64,000 nucleotides of DNA from an uncultured Erythrobacter sp. (lineage in GTDB: Bacteria > Pseudomonadota > Alphaproteobacteria > Sphingomonadales > Sphingomonadaceae). Below the pieces are notes generated by a model. That model was not told the origin of the DNA, searched no databases, and saw only the letters and a program-made list of their open reading frames with translations. Below are positions 37,004-44,317 of the stretch, piece after piece. How positions within the stretch are numbered: the stretch's first letter is position 1; the number at the start of each line of letters is the position of its first letter. Location of the stretch: the NCBI GenBank assembly GCA_913055155.1, contig CAJXJR010000002.1:64501-128500 (forward strand), given 5' to 3'. The position numbers and the translations under genes were made by a program.

Positions 37004-37981
37004 ATGACCAAGACCGCACTTGCCGCGCTGCTGGCTTCCGCCGCGATGGCAGCATCCGCCGTGGCGCAAGCCGAAGACTCCGCATGCGACCGCGATTGCC
37101 TGATCGCGCTGGCCGACGCCTATGCCAGCGGCGTGGTGGCAGACGATCCGGGCGCCGTGCGCTGGGCCGATGATGCCGTGGTGGTGGAGAACCAGTCAGC
37201 CATCGCCGCGGGCGAAGGCATTTTCGATACCGTCACCGCCGGGCCTACCACCGACTACGCGGTGCATGTCGCCGATCCGGTCAGCCAGCAGGTCGGCCTG
37301 CTGACCATGATGAGCGAAGGCGATGCGCCGGTGTTCGTCGGCATTCGCCTGCAACTGGACGAGGAAGGCCGCGTGGCGGAGGCCGAACACCTTGTCGCGC
37401 GCGATCTTTCGCCCGGCCAGCTGGCCAACCTGCAGGACGAACGCCCGCGGCTGATGGAACCCGTGCCCGAACCCTACATGGACAGCCGCGCGCGGATGAT
37501 CTGGCTGGGCCGCAGCTATTACGACGCGCTCGACAACAACAATTCGGCCCATTCCAACATGGCCGACGATTGCGAGCGGCGCGAAAACGGTTTCCAGACG
37601 GCGCGCAACCCGATGGTGCGCGAGAGTGCGGGTGGCAACGGCCAGTTCGACCCGATCTTCGCCTATCTCGGTGGCCTTGGCTGCGCGGCGCAGATGGATA
37701 CCAACATGTGGGAATACATCACCCGCATCGAGAACCGCCGGGTGGAGATTGCCGATCCGGTGACGGGCCTGGTCTGGGGTGTAAGCCACTTCGAGCACGA
37801 TTTCGACAAGCAGGACTTTGCCCTGGTCGGCGTGCCGTGGGCGGACAACCGCCACATGGAATTCGATCCTTTCGACATGCCGGCGATCCACATCTACAAG
37901 GTGTGGGGCGGCGCGATCCACGAGATAGAGGCGCTGGGCATCGTCATGCCCTACCAAACCCCGCACGTGTTCGAGGACTGA
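37004..37981 (+). CDS. Internally duplicated NTF2-like protein, exported paralogue
   Basis: This 325-aa protein has a Sec signal (MTKTALAALLASAAM through AVAQA). The mature part is a paralogue of the cytoplasmic protein at 30841-31713: VENQSAIAAGEGIFDTVTA, IRLQLDEEG, LVARDL, DCERRENGFQTARNP and GGAIHEIEALG align with its counterparts. Two halves are again visible. A pair CDRDC follows the signal and could form a disulfide. It ends the operon that starts with dioxygenase copy 2. The existence of a cytoplasmic and a periplasmic version suggests related substrates on both sides of the membrane. Confidence 0.8.
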   Translation: MTKTALAALLASAAMAASAVAQAEDSACDRDCLIALADAYASGVVADDPGAVRWADDAVVVENQSAIAAGEGIFDTVTAGPTTDYAVHVADPVSQQVGLLTMMSEGDAPVFVGIRLQLDEEGRVAEAEHLVARDLSPGQLANLQDERPRLMEPVPEPYMDSRARMIWLGRSYYDALDNNNSAHSNMADDCERRENGFQTARNPMVRESAGGNGQFDPIFAYLGGLGCAAQMDTNMWEYITRIENRRVEIADPVTGLVWGVSHFEHDFDKQDFALVGVPWADNRHMEFDPFDMPAIHIYKVWGGAIHEIEALGIVMPYQTPHVFED

Positions 37982-37986
37982 TGCGA

Positions 37987-38022
37987 AAAGGGCGGGGAAG
38001 CGCTCGGCCTCCCCGCCCCTGT
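37987..38022 (-). terminator. Hairpin terminator between convergent genes
   Basis: A stem of GGGCGGGG(A) pairing with (T)CCCCGCCC encloses a loop near AAGCGCTCGGCC. On the minus strand it is followed by TTTTCG, so it best fits termination of the DUF1097-like gene. It may also stop the plus-strand operon. Confidence 0.6.
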
Positions 38023-38038
38023 CAGGTCGGAAGCGCGC

Positions 38039-38569
38039 TTACTCAGCCGGTTCGGCAGCGGCAGCGACGTCCTTCTTCGTCAGCACTCCGGCGAATTTTT
38101 CCGAAACGATCCCGAACACCGCGCCGATGACGACGGAGACAACCGTCGGCACCCAGGCGCCGACCGGGTCCATGCCCTCTTCACCCGCCATCAGGAAGGT
38201 CGCGCCGGCCACGGCGGCAAAGCCGTAGACGCTGGCCGGGATCGTCGCCAGCAGCGGCACCGCGCTGGCCAAGCAGATCACGAAGGCGCCAAGGCCCACG
38301 GCTACCGGGCCGGCCCAATCGCCCAGCCCCGCCAGCGGGCCCATCAGCGCCCAGATCGCCGCGGTACCGATCACAGCGCCAAAGCTCATGCCCACAGCGG
38401 CCGTGGTCATGCCCTTCACGCCGCCGCCCGAATGGAAGTGGCAGCCCCAGGCGATGAAGCTGATCCACACCAGCCCCGGCAGGAAACTGGCCAGCGGCAC
38501 GCCGAACAGCCAGGTGTCGAGAATGGCAAGCAGGCCCACCGAAAAGGCGAGCGCAAGATATGCGGTCAT
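38039..38569 (-). CDS. DUF1097-like inner-membrane protein
   Basis: This 176-aa protein has about five or six hydrophobic segments (LALAFSVGLLAILDTWLFG, PLASFLPGLVWISFIAWG, then several Ala/Gly-rich helices). The first loop contains WGCHFHSGGGVKG, which resembles DUF1097 (YcdZ) proteins. I chose the ATG at 38569 with GGAGAGGGG upstream; a TTG six codons earlier is less likely. No function is known. It lies between catabolic operons and may be a permease-like component. Confidence 0.65.
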   Translation of the reverse strand: MTAYLALAFSVGLLAILDTWLFGVPLASFLPGLVWISFIAWGCHFHSGGGVKGMTTAAVGMSFGAVIGTAAIWALMGPLAGLGDWAGPVAVGLGAFVICLASAVPLLATIPASVYGFAAVAGATFLMAGEEGMDPVGAWVPTVVSVVIGAVFGIVSEKFAGVLTKKDVAAAAEPAE

Positions 38570-38620
38570 TGTTGTTCCCCTCTCCAAGGTGCAGCCTCTT
38601 TGCGGACTGCTGCCGCGGGA

Positions 38621-38645
38621 GACTAAGTCAAATTGAGAATTAGTC
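38621..38645. promoter_or_regulatory. GACTAA-N13-TTAGTC inverted repeat
   Basis: Perfect six-base arms with a 13-base spacer lie in the divergent gap between the DUF1097-like and NTF2-like lipoprotein genes. This pair of genes lacks the TAAC-N4-GTTA palindrome, so a different regulator may act here. The spacing is longer than usual for a simple operator. Confidence 0.3.
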
Positions 38646-38726
38646 CATAGGAGGGTAATTCCCCTGTGGACTTGTCAGCCTGGCCGGACAGGCGCAATCT
38701 GTGGGGCAGGAGAGAGGGAGAGTGAC

Positions 38727-39302
38727 ATGAACCGCAAAGCCGTTTTGCCTACAGGCCTCGCCTGCCTGATTCTGGCCGCCTGCAATTCCGCCGATACCGG
38801 CGGTGCGCCCGATCCGGCCATGCAGGAAGCCATCGACCGCGTGGCCATCGAGGACATGGTGGTGGAATACTACGCCCATCTCGGCGGCGGCGATGCGAGC
38901 GCCTTCGACGACTATTTCACCGAAGACGCCGTGTTCGACGTGAACGGCAATATCGCAACGGGGCGCGAAGAGATCGAAGCGCTTTACGGTTCCATCGGGG
39001 AGGACCCCTCCAGCGCCTCCAACCAGGGCGGCCCTTTCCGCATGCTGCTATCGAACCCGGTGATCGAAGTGGATGGCGACAGCGCAACCGCCAGCTTCAT
39101 CTGGACCGGCGTCGGCAACCCGGCGATCGACGCTCCGCCCGTACTGCTGGAACAGGGCCGCGAGTTCGACCGGCTGGTGAAAGTAGACGGCGAATGGAAG
39201 TTCAGCCACCGCGTGGTGATCGCCGACAGCGGCCTGCCGGAAGGCCAGTACCCCGACTACACGCCGCGCCGCGATTTTGGCGTCGAAGACCTCAACCCCT
39301 GA
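38727..39302 (+). CDS. NTF2/SnoaL-like lipoprotein
   Basis: This 191-aa protein has a lipobox LAAC at residues 16-19, so it is membrane-anchored in the periplasm. The SnoaL-like domain has IDRVAIEDMVVEYYAHLGGGD, FTEDAVFDVNGNIATGREEIEALY and VDGEWKFSHRVVIADSG. It is the second periplasmic NTF2-type lipoprotein in the window. It converges with the DUF3237 gene. Its partner and reaction are unknown. Confidence 0.8.
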   Translation: MNRKAVLPTGLACLILAACNSADTGGAPDPAMQEAIDRVAIEDMVVEYYAHLGGGDASAFDDYFTEDAVFDVNGNIATGREEIEALYGSIGEDPSSASNQGGPFRMLLSNPVIEVDGDSATASFIWTGVGNPAIDAPPVLLEQGREFDRLVKVDGEWKFSHRVVIADSGLPEGQYPDYTPRRDFGVEDLNP

Positions 39303-39306
39303 GCGG

Positions 39307-39837
39307 TCAGGTCAGCGCGTAGTAACGCAGCAGGTTGCCATCGCTGCGCCGCTCGCCCACGCCGATGAACACGTGCTTGGTCAGCCAGTCGTGCTTGCCA
39401 ACGGCGCATTCGAAAGTGGGGTTGCCGCGCAGGTAGTATTCGGGGTGCGGCACCGGCTCGCCGTCGCCAAAGGCCCAGTCGCGCAGGCGCTGCATGGTGT
39501 CGGGCTGGCGCCCCCACAGGAAGCCCTTGTTGTGCAGCAGGATGATCGTGCCGTCATCCTCCTCCAACAGGTAGCGGGCATCGAACACGGCCACATCGTC
39601 CGGGCGGAAATAGGCGTAGTCGCCGCCCGATCCCGGCACCGCGCGCCCTTTCAACTGCGGCCCTTCGAAGGTGCCGCCCTGCACCAGCACGGCGGTGCGC
39701 ATCCCGCCACCCGGATGCGGGGCAATGGAATAGACTTCCGGAAAGGTCAGCCGTACTTCCATCACGAATTCCAGGCGCGGGTTATCGAGCTCGCTGAACG
39801 GCGGCTGGAACGGCGTGGTGTCGGAAAATTCGGTCAT
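39307..39837 (-). CDS. DUF3237 domain protein
   Basis: This 176-aa protein shows the DUF3237 pattern: PRLEFVMEVRLTF, GGGMRTAVLVQGGTFEGPQLKG, VPGSGGDY, then FDARYLLEEDDGTIILLHNKG and the C-terminal TFECAVGKHDWLTKHVFIGVG. No biochemical function is assigned with confidence to the family. It starts 2 bp after the SDR gene stop, in an operon with the SDR and an NTF2-like gene. A small-molecule binding or lyase role is plausible by context. Confidence 0.85.
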   Translation of the reverse strand: MTEFSDTTPFQPPFSELDNPRLEFVMEVRLTFPEVYSIAPHPGGGMRTAVLVQGGTFEGPQLKGRAVPGSGGDYAYFRPDDVAVFDARYLLEEDDGTIILLHNKGFLWGRQPDTMQRLRDWAFGDGEPVPHPEYYLRGNPTFECAVGKHDWLTKHVFIGVGERRSDGNLLRYYALT

Positions 39838-39839
39838 TT

Positions 39840-40589
39840 CTATCCCAGTTCGATGAGTCCGCCATCGACGAACAGGTTGGCACCCGTGATGAAGCTGGCA
39901 TCGTCGCTGGCAAGGAACAGCACGGCTTTCGCCACGTCCGCACTCTCGCCCATGCGCTTCATCGGGATGTTCTGGATCATCATGTCCTTCAGGCCCGCCA
40001 CCTGTGCGTCGGTCATGCCGGGGTTGCGGTAGAGCAGCGGCGTGTCGATCGGGCCGGGGCTGACCACGTTCACGCGGATGCCCTCGCTCACCAGTTCCTT
40101 GGCAAACACCTTCATCGCCATGAACAGCCCGGCCTTGGCCGCGGCATAGGTGCCGTTGCCTTCCAGCGCACCGTGCGCGCCGATGGAGCCGGTGACGACG
40201 ACAGAGCCACCCTTGCCCATGAGGCGAATGGCCTTTTGCAGCGCGAACACGCAGCCGCGCAGGTTGATTGCATGGGTATGGTCCCAGGCGTCCTCGGTAA
40301 TGTCGCGCAAGGGTGCGAAACCGCCAACGCCTGCGTTGATGTAGAGCACGTCGATGCGGCCATCGGCCTCCTGGATGGCTTTCACGACCGCCTCGGTCGC
40401 AGCAGGATCGGAAATGTCGGACCGGTAGCCGGTAGCACCCGGAATGCTTTCGACTGCGGCATCAATGGTGGCCTGGTCGCGGCCGGTCAGGTGAACCGTG
40501 CCACCTTCGGCCGCAAACATCTTCGCAGCTTCCAGCCCCATTCCCGAATTGCCACCCAGGACGAGGACGATCTTGTCTTTGAAACGCAC
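39840..40589 (-). CDS. Short-chain dehydrogenase/reductase
   Basis: This 249-aa classical SDR has the cofactor motif GGNSGMG near residue 12, NAG in YINAGVGG near residue 86, catalytic Ser in VTGSIGAHG and the YAAAK site. It oxidises or reduces an alcohol/ketone with NAD(P)(H). All catalytic residues are present. It lies between the NTF2-like gene (11 bp upstream) and the DUF3237 gene in the minus-strand operon of site D. A benzylic alcohol dehydrogenase role is a reasonable guess. Confidence 0.92.
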   Translation of the reverse strand: MRFKDKIVLVLGGNSGMGLEAAKMFAAEGGTVHLTGRDQATIDAAVESIPGATGYRSDISDPAATEAVVKAIQEADGRIDVLYINAGVGGFAPLRDITEDAWDHTHAINLRGCVFALQKAIRLMGKGGSVVVTGSIGAHGALEGNGTYAAAKAGLFMAMKVFAKELVSEGIRVNVVSPGPIDTPLLYRNPGMTDAQVAGLKDMMIQNIPMKRMGESADVAKAVLFLASDDASFITGANLFVDGGLIELG

Positions 40590-40600
40590 CGGAAAGCTCC

Positions 40601-40990
40601 TCAGAAGGGGGACAGCGGGTTGAGACGATCGGGATCCACGTCCTGCATCACGTCCCAGTGTTCGGCGATCTTGCCGTCTTCGACGCGGAAGATATCCATC
40701 ACCGCGAAGCCCGGATCGCCCTCGTGCCGGATCACGTGGTAGTGCAGCATCACGTGGTCGCCATCGACGAAGGAGCGGTGCAGGATCTGCTCGGCCTCTC
40801 CCGGCTGGCCTTTCGCCCAGTCGAGAAAGCTCTTCAGCGCCTCACGCCCCGGCTCCACGTTCTGGTGGTGCTGGATGTAGTCGGGCGAAATGTACTCATC
40901 GACGCGGGTGCTATCCAGCGGCACCAAAACGTTTTCGAACATCTCCACCACGAGACGCAGGTTCGCCTCTTCTTCGGGCGTACGGCTCAT
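40601..40990 (-). CDS. NTF2/SnoaL-like protein
   Basis: This 129-aa cytoplasmic SnoaL-like protein has NLRLVVEMFENVLVPLD, DEYISPDYIQHHQNVEPG, HYHVIRHEGD and DIFRVEDGKIAEHWDVMQDV. The YIQH and EHWD motifs match the periplasmic lipoprotein at 18036-18587, and resemble proteins predicted as SnoaL-like aldol-condensation enzymes. It is first in the minus-strand operon and starts 28 bp from site D. Confidence 0.85.
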   Translation of the reverse strand: MSRTPEEEANLRLVVEMFENVLVPLDSTRVDEYISPDYIQHHQNVEPGREALKSFLDWAKGQPGEAEQILHRSFVDGDHVMLHYHVIRHEGDPGFAVMDIFRVEDGKIAEHWDVMQDVDPDRLNPLSPF

Positions 40991-41018
40991 TTTTCCTCCC
41001 CTTCTGTTGCACTGATGC

Positions 41019-41030
41019 TAACGCGCGTTA
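41019..41030. promoter_or_regulatory. TAAC-N4-GTTA palindrome, site D
   Basis: TAAC-GCGC-GTTA lies in the 68-bp gap between two divergent NTF2-like genes. Its inner bases make the whole 12-mer a perfect palindrome. It continues as CGATTGTCGGCAACA, resembling the continuation at site A. It is the fourth matching palindrome. Confidence 0.72.
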
Positions 41031-41058
41031 CGATTGTCGGCAACACAAAGGGACAGGG

Positions 41059-41454
41059 ATGACCCGAGAAGACTACGACTACTACGCTGAAGCGTTCAAC
41101 GCGCGCGATTACGACGCTGTGTTCGATTTCTATGTCGACGATCCGGACATCTGCTTCTTCGGCGTGGAAATCCGCACGCGCGAGCAGCTGCGCGACTTCT
41201 ACACCTTCCTCCACACCTATGTGCGCGAGACCGTCACGGTGGAGAAATTCGCTTCGTCCGAAGAGCTCGTCGCGCTCGAAGGCATTATCCGGGTGGAAGG
41301 CATCAAGGACCTGAACCGCGAGGAACTGGATGCGCGCGGGCTCGACCAGTTTTTCCCCATCAAGGCTGGCGACGTGCAGGAAATCCGCCAGTACATCCAC
41401 TATCACATGCGCGATGGAAAGATTGCCAGCGTCGGCTGCGCCATCGTGGCCTGA
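41059..41454 (+). CDS. NTF2/SnoaL-like protein
   Basis: This 131-aa protein has a short N-terminal helix (DYDYYAEAFNARDYDAVFDFY), a VDDPDICFFGVEIRTREQLRDFY segment and a sheet ending EIRQYIHYHMRDGKIASVG. This is the NTF2 pattern with few other landmarks. It has no signal peptide. It starts 28 bp after site D and 12 bp before the core-MetE-like gene, so the two are probably coupled. Confidence 0.8.
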   Translation: MTREDYDYYAEAFNARDYDAVFDFYVDDPDICFFGVEIRTREQLRDFYTFLHTYVRETVTVEKFASSEELVALEGIIRVEGIKDLNREELDARGLDQFFPIKAGDVQEIRQYIHYHMRDGKIASVGCAIVA

Positions 41455-41466
41455 GGAGACTTACCA

Positions 41467-42594
41467 GTGATCAAGACCAGTCATGTCGGCAGCCTTCCGC
41501 GCGGCGAACAGCTTGTCCCCCTGCTGCTCGCGCGGGACAAGGGCGAGCCCTACGATGCCGAGGAATTCGACCGCGTGGTGCAGGAAGCCGTGACCGAGGC
41601 CGTGCGCCAGCAGGTGGCAGCAGGCGTTTCCGTCGTCAGCGATGGCGAGCTGGGCAAGGTGGGCTACTCCACCTACATCATCGAACGGCTTTCCGGCTTT
41701 GGCGGGCACACCCCGCGCAAGCCCGCGCTGGACCTGGCCGAAGTGCCCGAGCTGACCAAGAAGCTGAGCCATATCACGGGCGCGCAGGAATTCACCCGCG
41801 CCAGCGCCATCGACAAGGTTGAACTGGTGAACCTGCAGCCGCTGCACGACGATATCCGCCGCTTCCGCAACGCGCTGGATGCTGCCGGAGAAGGCGTGGA
41901 GGCCTTCCTCAACTCCGCCTCGCCGGGCCTCATCACCGCGTTCCAGCCGAACCAGTATTACCCAACGCACGAGGCCTATCTGGCTGACCTCGCCGCCGCC
42001 ATGCGCCCGGAATACGAGGCCATCGTGGAAGCCGGTTTCCAGCTGCAGCTCGACTGCCCCGACCTGGCGATGAGCCGCCACACCGGCTACCAGGACATGG
42101 ACGAGGCGCAGTTCCTGAAGACCATCCGCGCCAACGTGGAAGCGCTGAACGAGGCAACCGCCAACATCGCGCCGGAACAGATGCGCATGCACGTGTGCTG
42201 GGGCAATTACGAAGGCCCGCACACCTACGATATCCCGCTCGAGACGATCCTCGACGTGGTGCTTTCGGCCCGCCCCGCCACGATCCTGTTCGAAGCGGCC
42301 AACCCCAGGCACGAGCACGAATGGGCCGTGTGGGCGAAAGCCGACCTGCCGGAGGAAAAGGTGCTCGCGCCCGGCCTGGTGGATACCTGCTCCAACTATG
42401 TCGAGACGGGCGAACTGATTGCCCAGCGGATCGAGCGCTTTGCCGATATCGTGGGCAAGGACCGCGTGATCGCCAGCACCGATTGCGGCTTCGGCACGTT
42501 TGCCGGTTATGGCAAGATCGACCCCAAGGTCGCCTGGGCCAAGCTGCGCGCCCTGCGCGAAGGTGCCGATATCGCGGACGAAAGATTGGCGTAA
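41467..42594 (+). CDS. Core-MetE-like (cobalamin-independent methionine synthase family) protein
   Basis: This 375-aa protein matches only the C-terminal catalytic half of MetE. It begins IKTSHVGSLPRG, a typical start of this family. Probable zinc ligands are His and Cys in MRMHVCWGNYEG, a Glu in ILFEAANPRHEHE and Cys in STDCGFGTF. Relatives transfer methyl groups to homocysteine or thiols to epoxides (coenzyme M transferase). The start is a GTG with GAGGAGA upstream. It follows an NTF2-like gene and lies next to the LigM/C1 module, so a link to methyl or thiol chemistry of aromatics is possible. The substrate is unknown. Confidence 0.85.
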   Translation: MIKTSHVGSLPRGEQLVPLLLARDKGEPYDAEEFDRVVQEAVTEAVRQQVAAGVSVVSDGELGKVGYSTYIIERLSGFGGHTPRKPALDLAEVPELTKKLSHITGAQEFTRASAIDKVELVNLQPLHDDIRRFRNALDAAGEGVEAFLNSASPGLITAFQPNQYYPTHEAYLADLAAAMRPEYEAIVEAGFQLQLDCPDLAMSRHTGYQDMDEAQFLKTIRANVEALNEATANIAPEQMRMHVCWGNYEGPHTYDIPLETILDVVLSARPATILFEAANPRHEHEWAVWAKADLPEEKVLAPGLVDTCSNYVETGELIAQRIERFADIVGKDRVIASTDCGFGTFAGYGKIDPKVAWAKLRALREGADIADERLA

Positions 42595-42621
42595 AACCCG
42601 CTTTTTCACTCTTGCGTAATT

Positions 42622-42636
42622 TTCGTATACATGAAA
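42622..42636. promoter_or_regulatory. Candidate IclR operator at iclR
   Basis: On the minus strand this reads TTTCATGTATACGAA. It differs at one of 15 positions from the element at 46555-46569 in front of the hydrolase/metF operons. It ends 10 bases before the iclR ATG, so binding would block iclR expression. The pairing suggests that IclR controls itself and the O-demethylation module. Confidence 0.65.
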
Positions 42637-42646
42637 TAGCTTTGGC

Positions 42647-43411
42647 ATGGCCGAAGCGACCACCAAGGCACCTGCGCAAAACAGCCAGGTAAAATCAGCA
42701 ACCCGTACGCTCGACATTATCGAATATGTCGTGGCGCACGATCGGCCGCTGGTGGCGCAGGAGATTGCCACGGCGCTGGGCATCCCGGTGTCCAGCCTGT
42801 CGTACCTGCTCTCCACCCTGGTGGACCGGCAGTACCTGGAACGGCAAGGGCGGCGCTATTCGGCAGGTCCCGGCCTTGCCCGGCTGCAGACATCGGGCGG
42901 CAGTTACACGCTGCGCGATCGCGCCGCGCCGCTGGTGCGAACCTTGCGCATGCAACTGGACGAGACGACCAGCTTCTTCATTCGCGAAGGCTGGGAGATC
43001 GAGGCGATCGTGACCGAAAGCAGCGAACAGGCGCTGCGCTATTCGGTGCCCAGCGGCCAGCGCCTGCCGATGCACGCGCTGGCGGCGGGCAAGGTGCTGC
43101 TGGCCGCGCTGCCCGAAGAGGACCTGGATCGCTATTTCGCCGAGACCGAACGGGCGCAATTCACGCCCTCCACGGTGACCGACGAGGCGACCTTGCGCGC
43201 GCAGATCGCCGAATCGCGCGAAACCGGCTTTGCCACCACCGACGAGGAATTCTCGCGCGGGATCGAAGGCATCGCGCGGGTGGTGAAGATCGACGGCAAT
43301 CCGGTCGGCTCGATCTCCGTCGCCGTGCCCAAGGTGCGCGTGGATGCAGCATTCGAAAGCCGCGTGCGCGACCTGCTGGACAAGACCGCCGCCCTGCTCG
43401 AAGGCGGCTAG
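42647..43411 (+). CDS. IclR-family transcriptional regulator
   Basis: This 254-aa protein has the N-terminal winged helix (TLDIIEYVVAHDRPLVAQEIATALGIPVSSLSYLLSTLVDRQYLER) and the IclR effector domain (RLPMHALAAGKVLLAALPEEDL, ATTDEEFSRGIEGIARVVK). IclR regulators commonly control aromatic catabolism. A 15-bp element overlaps its promoter region and recurs at the hydrolase/metF gap about 4 kb away. It converges with the following gene on the minus strand. Confidence 0.93.
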   Translation: MAEATTKAPAQNSQVKSATRTLDIIEYVVAHDRPLVAQEIATALGIPVSSLSYLLSTLVDRQYLERQGRRYSAGPGLARLQTSGGSYTLRDRAAPLVRTLRMQLDETTSFFIREGWEIEAIVTESSEQALRYSVPSGQRLPMHALAAGKVLLAALPEEDLDRYFAETERAQFTPSTVTDEATLRAQIAESRETGFATTDEEFSRGIEGIARVVKIDGNPVGSISVAVPKVRVDAAFESRVRDLLDKTAALLEGG

Positions 43412-43414
43412 GCC

Positions 43415-44233
43415 CTACAACCCATCGAGGAAATCGGCGGTGATCCGGGGGGCGTCGTCGCCTTCGTCATCACCCGCTTCTGCATCGGCGTCGGCAGGCT
43501 CGCCCTCCTCGGGTACCACCTCTTCGAGCGGCTCCAGTTCCAGTCCCGCCTGCGTGGCAGCGGCAGCCGCGGCCTGTTCGTCGACCAGGCCAAGCGGCTG
43601 CCAGTCGACCTGTGCCGCTGGTGTGGCAGGCGCGCTTTCGGCAAGGGCCGGCGCAGGCTCGGCGGCCTCCTCTTCGGCAGGCTCATCGAAACCTTCGCTC
43701 TCTGCTTCGGCCAGTTGCGGGGACGCGTCGGCCTCTTCGCCGTAGTCGGTTTCGATCACCGCGTTGTCGCGGTCGTAGATGCGCATGTCCTCGAAGGGGC
43801 CCAGCGGCGTATCGGGCGCAACGCGCACCAGCGGATAGGGATCGCCGGGGATGCCGATATAGGTCAGGCTCGCCTGGTTCTCGCTCACCTGGCGAAATTG
43901 CAGGATGTCGCGCCTGTCACCCGGTTGCGGTCCGGCGAAGGCCAGTTGCACCACGCCGCCGCGTTCCAGCACTTCGATCGGTTGCACCGTCTCGCGCCCG
44001 CTCATTCGGCGGAACACCGCGCCGTTGCTGTCGATCTCCACCGGACGCGTCCACGCGCCTTGCCAGCCGCCGCCATCCGCCTGTTCCAGGCTGAAGACGA
44101 AGATCGTCGCATCGTCGATGCGCAAGGCCCAGTGGCCCGACAGGTCGCCGTCGTGATCGTCGGCCATGGCCCGGGCAGGCAGCAGCAGGGCGGCAAGGAT
44201 GATGAGGATACGCAGCACCATGCGCGCCAGCAT
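43415..44233 (-). CDS. Exported hypothetical protein with acidic C-terminal tail
   Basis: This 272-aa protein has a signal peptide (LRILIILAALLLPARAMA). The first half (residues about 30-135) looks like a small beta domain (SGHWALRIDDATIFVFSLEQ, WQGAWTRPV, FRQVSENQASLTYIG). The second half is low-complexity, rich in Glu, Ala and Pro. No family is recognised. A second ATG four codons in is an alternative start. It is convergent with iclR and lies downstream of the ligM terminator, so it is probably a separate unit. Confidence 0.7.
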   Translation of the reverse strand: MLARMVLRILIILAALLLPARAMADDHDGDLSGHWALRIDDATIFVFSLEQADGGGWQGAWTRPVEIDSNGAVFRRMSGRETVQPIEVLERGGVVQLAFAGPQPGDRRDILQFRQVSENQASLTYIGIPGDPYPLVRVAPDTPLGPFEDMRIYDRDNAVIETDYGEEADASPQLAEAESEGFDEPAEEEAAEPAPALAESAPATPAAQVDWQPLGLVDEQAAAAAATQAGLELEPLEEVVPEEGEPADADAEAGDDEGDDAPRITADFLDGL

Positions 44234-44262
44234 GGCGCAAGCGGGGTGCCTGCTGCAAGCAA

Positions 44263-44296
44263 AAGGGGCGACCTGTCGCCAGGCCGCCCCCTTCGT
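44263..44296 (-). terminator. Hairpin terminator after the LigM-like gene
   Basis: On the minus strand, AAGGGGGCGGCCTG pairs with CAGGTCGCCCCTTTT across a short loop, ending in a T run. It lies just after the O-demethylase stop and before the next gene on the same strand. Confidence 0.65.
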
Positions 44297-44317
44297 GTGA
44301 TCGGTTGAAACCCGCGA

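Noticed and set aside
9862-41454. The SnoaL-like proteins as polyketide cyclases
   Set aside because: There are no polyketide synthase or tailoring genes anywhere in the window; the neighbours are aromatic-catabolic.
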